Shown here piece by piece: positions 60,607-64,000 of a DNA stretch of 64,000 nucleotides (the stretch's first letter is position 1; the number at the start of each line of letters is the position of its first letter). Made by a program: the position numbers and the translations under genes. The notes under the pieces were generated by a model, which saw only the letters and a list, made by a program, of their open reading frames with translations, did no database searches and was not told the origin of the DNA. The DNA is from an uncultured Desulfobacter sp. GTDB lineage: Bacteria; Desulfobacterota; Desulfobacteria; Desulfobacterales; Desulfobacteraceae. The DNA lies in NCBI RefSeq assembly GCF_963665355.1, contig NZ_OY762229.1:3348001-3412000 (forward strand). The letters are read 5' to 3'.

Positions 60607-61317
60607 TCATGTAGAAATAAACGGGGAAATGATAAAATAGACACCCAGGAAACAGACAAGGCTTCCAGCACCTTTCCTGAACCAGGTTCCGGCACCATTC
60701 CATGCCCTATTTTCCAGCAATTTTTTCACGGCTGCGGTTGAACTCCCGGCAATGACAATGGGAAAACAATGGCCGACGGCGAACAAAACAACCAAAATGA
60801 TGCCGGTGGCAATTTTTTCCTGGACCGTAATAATTGCCAGTATCGGAGCGATAAATCCGAAAGTGCATGACCCGGACAGTATCCCATAGGCAAGTCCAAG
60901 GACAAACGCCCCCAATTTCCCCTTGAGATTCAAGCGGTACAAAAGACTGCCGGACAAGGAGCATTTTTCAACCCCCAGCATTCCCAACGCAACCCAAATC
61001 AGGATAAGGCCGATCAGAACCTGCCAATAAGCACCCACATCCCCGAGCATTCTCCCAAGTATGGCACAAATGATACCGATTAACGCAATGGTGATGAAAA
61101 GCCCTGTTGTGAACAGTACAGAATATATGCAGGCCTGTTTCGGCTGGACCATTCTTTCCTGACCACCCACATACCCGACAATCAGCGGGATGGATGCCAG
61201 ATGGCAAGGGCTGAACAATACACTGATTACGCCCCATATAAAGCATCCGGCAGTTGCTACTACAAGACCACCGGTCATCCATTGATTAATTGTTAAAAAC
61301 AATTGACTCAACATCAT
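60607..61317 (-). CDS. CcdA/DsbD-type cytochrome c biogenesis membrane protein
   Basis: This 236-aa protein has six predicted membrane segments. The two typical cysteines lie in VLFSPCHLASIPLIVGYVGG and in AYGILSGSCTFGFIAPILAI; these are the redox pair that moves electrons across the inner membrane. AAGGAGAATAA precedes the ATG. It is the most downstream of a set of minus-strand thiol/disulfide genes, so it may supply reductant to the thioredoxins at 62607 and 63081. Confidence 0.85.
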   Translation of the reverse strand: MMLSQLFLTINQWMTGGLVVATAGCFIWGVISVLFSPCHLASIPLIVGYVGGQERMVQPKQACIYSVLFTTGLFITIALIGIICAILGRMLGDVGAYWQVLIGLILIWVALGMLGVEKCSLSGSLLYRLNLKGKLGAFVLGLAYGILSGSCTFGFIAPILAIITVQEKIATGIILVVLFAVGHCFPIVIAGSSTAAVKKLLENRAWNGAGTWFRKGAGSLVCFLGVYFIISPFIST

Positions 61318-61369
61318 TTATTCTCCTTATCATGTCCAATTCTTCTCGGCAGACCTCTTTAAGACAGCA

Positions 61370-61957
61370 TTATTTTTTTAATGAAGTATCCAAAACCATC
61401 AACAAAAATTTTCCTAAATTTTGTCCCCATGTCTTCTCACCGCTGTTAATAAAATTATACATGCTACTCTGTCTCATTTTGCTCCATGCCACATCAAGTT
61501 GATCTGTTTTTTCAATGTTATGCTCGTTTGAGGGGGACAATTCAATTTCAGGGTTCCATGGATTTATATTTTGGTCTTTTATCAAATTCTTAAATCCGGT
61601 TTTCAGTTTTATGGATGACCCATCAGGAATGGAATTGATTGCGATCATGTGCTGGTAGACAAAAATCAGCAGTTCGTAGCCGTCATCCTCATCTTTGTCA
61701 GACCCGGTGTTTTTAACTCCATCCATATCAATTTTAAGGGTTTTCTCCTTAATGTCTTTTAAACCTAAAATCAAATTCATCCCTGTTTTTCCCAGAATAT
61801 TTCTGGTTTCATCCGAACTATAAGAGATGACAACTGGGCATACGTCGCAGTCAGGATTAAGGGGCTTTACTTTTTCTGCAGATGCAAAAAGAGGAAAGCT
61901 AATCAGCAAAAAAAAACAAATAAAGTTCCAAAATTTTAAAATACTCCGCAATGGCAT
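61370..61957 (-). CDS. Exported protein of unknown function
   Basis: Starting at the ATG six bases after AAAGGAG (61957), the protein has 195 aa. It has a signal peptide (FWNFICFFLLISFPLFASA) and then NPDCDVCPVVISYSSDE with a CxxC pair. The rest is polar and acidic, with IDMDGVKNTGSDKDEDDGYE. I do not recognise it. Position next to the CcdA-like gene and the CxxC suggest a periplasmic redox or metal role (inference). Confidence 0.5.
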   Translation of the reverse strand: MPLRSILKFWNFICFFLLISFPLFASAEKVKPLNPDCDVCPVVISYSSDETRNILGKTGMNLILGLKDIKEKTLKIDMDGVKNTGSDKDEDDGYELLIFVYQHMIAINSIPDGSSIKLKTGFKNLIKDQNINPWNPEIELSPSNEHNIEKTDQLDVAWSKMRQSSMYNFINSGEKTWGQNLGKFLLMVLDTSLKK

Positions 61958-62040
61958 GTGCATCTCCTTTCAAAAAAACATTTTTTAAATTCCGAATTTC
62001 TCAGACATTATCTTTAAAACAACAGGTTCGCAGGAGTTAT

Positions 62041-62520
62041 CCTCTTTTGACGATATTGCTCGATAAATTCTTCAGGGGTCAATTTAAGCAATTCTAATTC
62101 TTTTTGGTTCGCTCTGAGTTTCTATTTTTTATTCTGCTTCCATCCAACATGTTACATTAACACGATAATATCAAATTTTTGTTTTAGCTCAGGAAGATAT
62201 TTTCTTAAACTTCTGACCGTATCTGTAACGTCAATATTAACGTCCTGTTCCCCTGCCCCAAAAAGACTGGAGGCGAGCCCAAGAACTGCGATCTTTATTT
62301 TACCGACTATTTTGATAATATATGGTGGAATTAGCGGCATTTTTTGATCGCTGAAACGAACATTTGAACTTGTATAAGAGGAATTAGGTAGCACGTTTTT
62401 GATAAAAAGATTCCCTGCAATGATCTCACCGTCAGCAATATTAAGAACATCATAATGATAATTGCATTAGGGGACTTTTTATCTGATGTGGCTGAAAGGT
62501 TCAAAGGGAAATACAATCCC
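62041..62520 (-). pseudogene. Metallophosphatase/5'-nucleotidase-like relic
   Basis: Minus-strand frames, shifted more than once, give LSDVAERFKGKYNP, then YHYDVLNIADGEIIAGNLF, NSSYTSSNVRF, KIKIAVLGLASSLFGAGE and VRSLRKYLPELKQKFDIIVL. Downstream there are stops, then KELELLKLTPEEFIEQYRQK. The N-A-D/ASNVRF layout is like bifunctional metallophosphatase/5'-nucleotidase domains. The active-site D-x-H and the nucleotidase domain are missing. Confidence 0.35.
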
Positions 62521-62606
62521 TAACAAACTGAAAAAAACAACAACTTTCATAGAATGCCACCTAATTCTCAATTATTAATTATCGGGGTAAACAAACAACA
62601 TCTTTT

Positions 62607-62987
62607 CTATTGGGCTGACACATTTACCCCCATTTCGGTCAGACGGTCAACAATGGTCTTTTCTTCCAGAAACCCCTCATGACGCCAGACCTCTTCACCG
62701 TTCTCGTTAAAAAAGATCTGAGTAGGGATGGCCCTTATGCCGAATCTGGGGGCCTGATCCCGGTTCTCCCAAACGTCAATGAAAACAATATGGGCTTTGC
62801 CCTCATATGCTTTCTCAAGCCTTCCCATAATCGGGGCCATCATCTTGCAGGGAATGCATTTTTTAGCCCCAAGGTCGATCATGGTGACTTTTCCTTTTTC
62901 CGGAACCATGGAAAAATCCTGGGCATAGACAACCGATATGGAAAGAAAAAACGCAAATAGAACAGTCAATCCAAATAGTTTTTTCAA
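62607..62987 (-). CDS. Exported thioredoxin-family protein
   Basis: This 126-aa protein has a signal peptide (LFGLTVLFAFFLSISVVYAQ) and a thioredoxin domain whose active site is CIPCKMMAPIM (CxxC) after GKVTMIDLGAKK. Later, IRAIPTQIFFNENGEE has the conserved cis-proline. It probably acts in the periplasm in disulfide reduction or transfer. It sits between the nucleotidase relic and the small redox protein gene. Confidence 0.85.
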   Translation of the reverse strand: MKKLFGLTVLFAFFLSISVVYAQDFSMVPEKGKVTMIDLGAKKCIPCKMMAPIMGRLEKAYEGKAHIVFIDVWENRDQAPRFGIRAIPTQIFFNENGEEVWRHEGFLEEKTIVDRLTEMGVNVSAQ

Positions 62988-63080
62988 TATATGATATCCT
63001 TATTTTAAAAGTTCAGACCTTTTTTCACTTCTATTTTGACCATTTCAAGATCAACGGGGTTCAGATCAAAATCCTTGGGA

Positions 63081-63314
63081 CTATTTGGTAATCCAAGCTT
63101 TGATATCTTCTTTTTTAGGCACCTTTCCTGTACACTTCACCACTCCGTCCACAATGACCGAAGGGGTGCCAAAGACACCGTAGGAGGCAATCTGAAGCAT
63201 GTCGCTGACTTTCTCAACACTGGCATCCACACCGGTTTCTTTAATCACTTCCTGAACCAGCTTTTCGGTTTTGCTGCATTTGGCACATCCCGGTCCCAAT
63301 ACTTTAATTTCCAT
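63081..63314 (-). CDS. Small redox-active disulfide protein (thioredoxin-like)
   Basis: This 77-aa protein reads MEIKVLGPGCAKCSKTEKLV and continues to GVFGTPSVIVDGVVKCTGKV. CxKC is the active site, and TP gives the cis-proline. Members of this thioredoxin_3 group are cytoplasmic and commonly adjacent to YraQ/ArsP-type permeases, as here (36 bp after the permease). AAAGGAGTTT precedes the ATG. Confidence 0.85.
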   Translation of the reverse strand: MEIKVLGPGCAKCSKTEKLVQEVIKETGVDASVEKVSDMLQIASYGVFGTPSVIVDGVVKCTGKVPKKEDIKAWITK

Positions 63315-63349
63315 TTTTCAAACTCCTTTCAGACCCAATTTAAAGGGTT

Positions 63350-64000
63350 TTATAAAATCGTATTAAACAGATATCCCACGATCAGAATACCGAAGGCGAC
63401 AACGCCTACGAACACGCCGATCAGTCTGGGTTTTAACACTTTTCTCAATATCACCATCTCCGGCAGGGACAATGCGATAACGCTCATCATGAATGCCAGG
63501 ACAGAGCCCAATGCAGCCCCTTTGCCCAGCAAAGCCTCAACAACAGGGATTACTCCGGCGGCATTGGAATACATGGGAACTCCGATCAGAACCGAGGCCG
63601 GCACAGACCACCAGGAGCCTTTACCCATGATGGACGCCATCATACCTTCTGGGACAAATCCATGTATACCGGCGCCTACGGCAATACCCAGTATGACATA
63701 GATCCAGACCCGGCCTATAATCTCCTTGACGGCATCCCAGCCATAGATAAACCGGTCATTCCAGGTCAATTTTTCCTCTTCCATTTCAACAGCAGCCATG
63801 TGAGCCTGGGTCACCCAGTCTTCAATGTGATTTTCAAGTTTCAGGCGGCCGATCACCCATCCGGCAGATATGGCAATGAAAAGACCGGTCCCCATGTAGA
63901 TGGCAGCGACTTTCCATCCCAAAAGCCCGTATAGAAGACCCAGGGCGATTTCATTGACCATGGGCGCTGAAATCAAAAATGAAAAGGTGACGCCCAAAGG
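63350..64000 (-). CDS. Permease of the YraQ/ArsP (DUF318) family, 5' end beyond the window
   Basis: The visible 216 residues hold at least five membrane segments. Family sequences are present: FSFLISAPMVNEIALGL, and the second repeat GVPMYSNAAGVIPVVEALLG with LPEMVILRKVLKPR. ArsP-type members export organoarsenicals; others are linked to redox proteins with unknown substrates. Together with the small disulfide protein it forms the head of the minus-strand thiol cluster. The start lies past base 64000. Confidence 0.8.
   Translation of the reverse strand, partial: PLGVTFSFLISAPMVNEIALGLLYGLLGWKVAAIYMGTGLFIAISAGWVIGRLKLENHIEDWVTQAHMAAVEMEEEKLTWNDRFIYGWDAVKEIIGRVWIYVILGIAVGAGIHGFVPEGMMASIMGKGSWWSVPASVLIGVPMYSNAAGVIPVVEALLGKGAALGSVLAFMMSVIALSLPEMVILRKVLKPRLIGVFVGVVAFGILIVGYLFNTIL

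Overview
The window is bacterial chromosome. The mix of genes points to a sulfate-reducing Desulfobacterota (Desulfobacter/Desulfobacula-like); this is an inference from protein families, not from a marker gene. Supporting signs are NrfD/molybdopterin oxidoreductase remnants, cobalamin-riboswitch uptake genes, large chemoreceptors, group II introns and IS91/IS4/ISAzo13 debris. No rRNA or tRNA was recognised.

Layout. 1-1150: debris (hypothetical 3' end, IS4 remnant, hairpin repeat, TonB-receptor and group II intron scraps). 1178-5330: ICMT-like methyltransferase, TonB siderophore-type receptor and its probable AraC/PchR-type regulator, with a 153-bp palindromic element between the last two. 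5331-6015: an att-like site and a broken type III restriction subunit. 6096-16452: mostly intact genes: ArfB-like hydrolase, a four-gene lipid-related operon (821-aa unknown, phosphatidylserine decarboxylase, Lgt-like protein, small membrane protein), alpha/beta hydrolase with TesB thioesterase, PP-loop ATPase, and a methyltransferase overlapping an unknown 375-aa protein. 16700-19536: sensor kinase and FAH-family hydrolase. 19574-25200: cobalamin uptake island, made of a riboswitch-controlled BtuB-type receptor (+) converging on a riboswitch-controlled BtuFCD-type ABC operon (-), with a partial FAH copy at the far edge. 25460-28866: exported beta-propeller protein and SLC13/TrkA-C permease.

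28900-38500 is a graveyard: glnQ, group II intron, LuxR, NrfD, molybdopterin enzyme, IS91, acyl-CoA synthetase, GNAT, hydrolase and Dpp transporter fragments among three copies of a hairpin repeat (a fourth lies at 671-879). A few intact accessory genes sit among them. 38527-41013 is a chemoreceptor and Cache-protein pair. 41095-42268 nests a solute-binding-protein fragment, a group II intron and an ISAzo13 tail. 42398-46046 holds a quinone oxidoreductase and TetR gene with matching operators, then a PAS chemoreceptor. 46222-49427 holds transposase scraps and three small unknown proteins. 49517-55081 has intact housekeeping-type genes: spermidine-synthase-like protein, ABC-F ATPase, CvfB, winged-helix protein and O-methyltransferase.

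The most interesting locus is 55383-60596. It looks like a decayed chromosomal integron: an integron-type integrase gene that has lost its catalytic core, an attI-like site, an attC-like hairpin, and three divergently oriented genes that look like cassettes. These encode an unknown membrane protein, an AbiEi-like regulator fused to a Fic domain, and an AbiTii protein. The Fic gene has an exact 24-bp-phased array of four repeats in front of it, a likely operator. The right end (60607-64000, minus strand) holds thiol/disulfide genes: CcdA-like protein, thioredoxins and a YraQ/ArsP-type permease.
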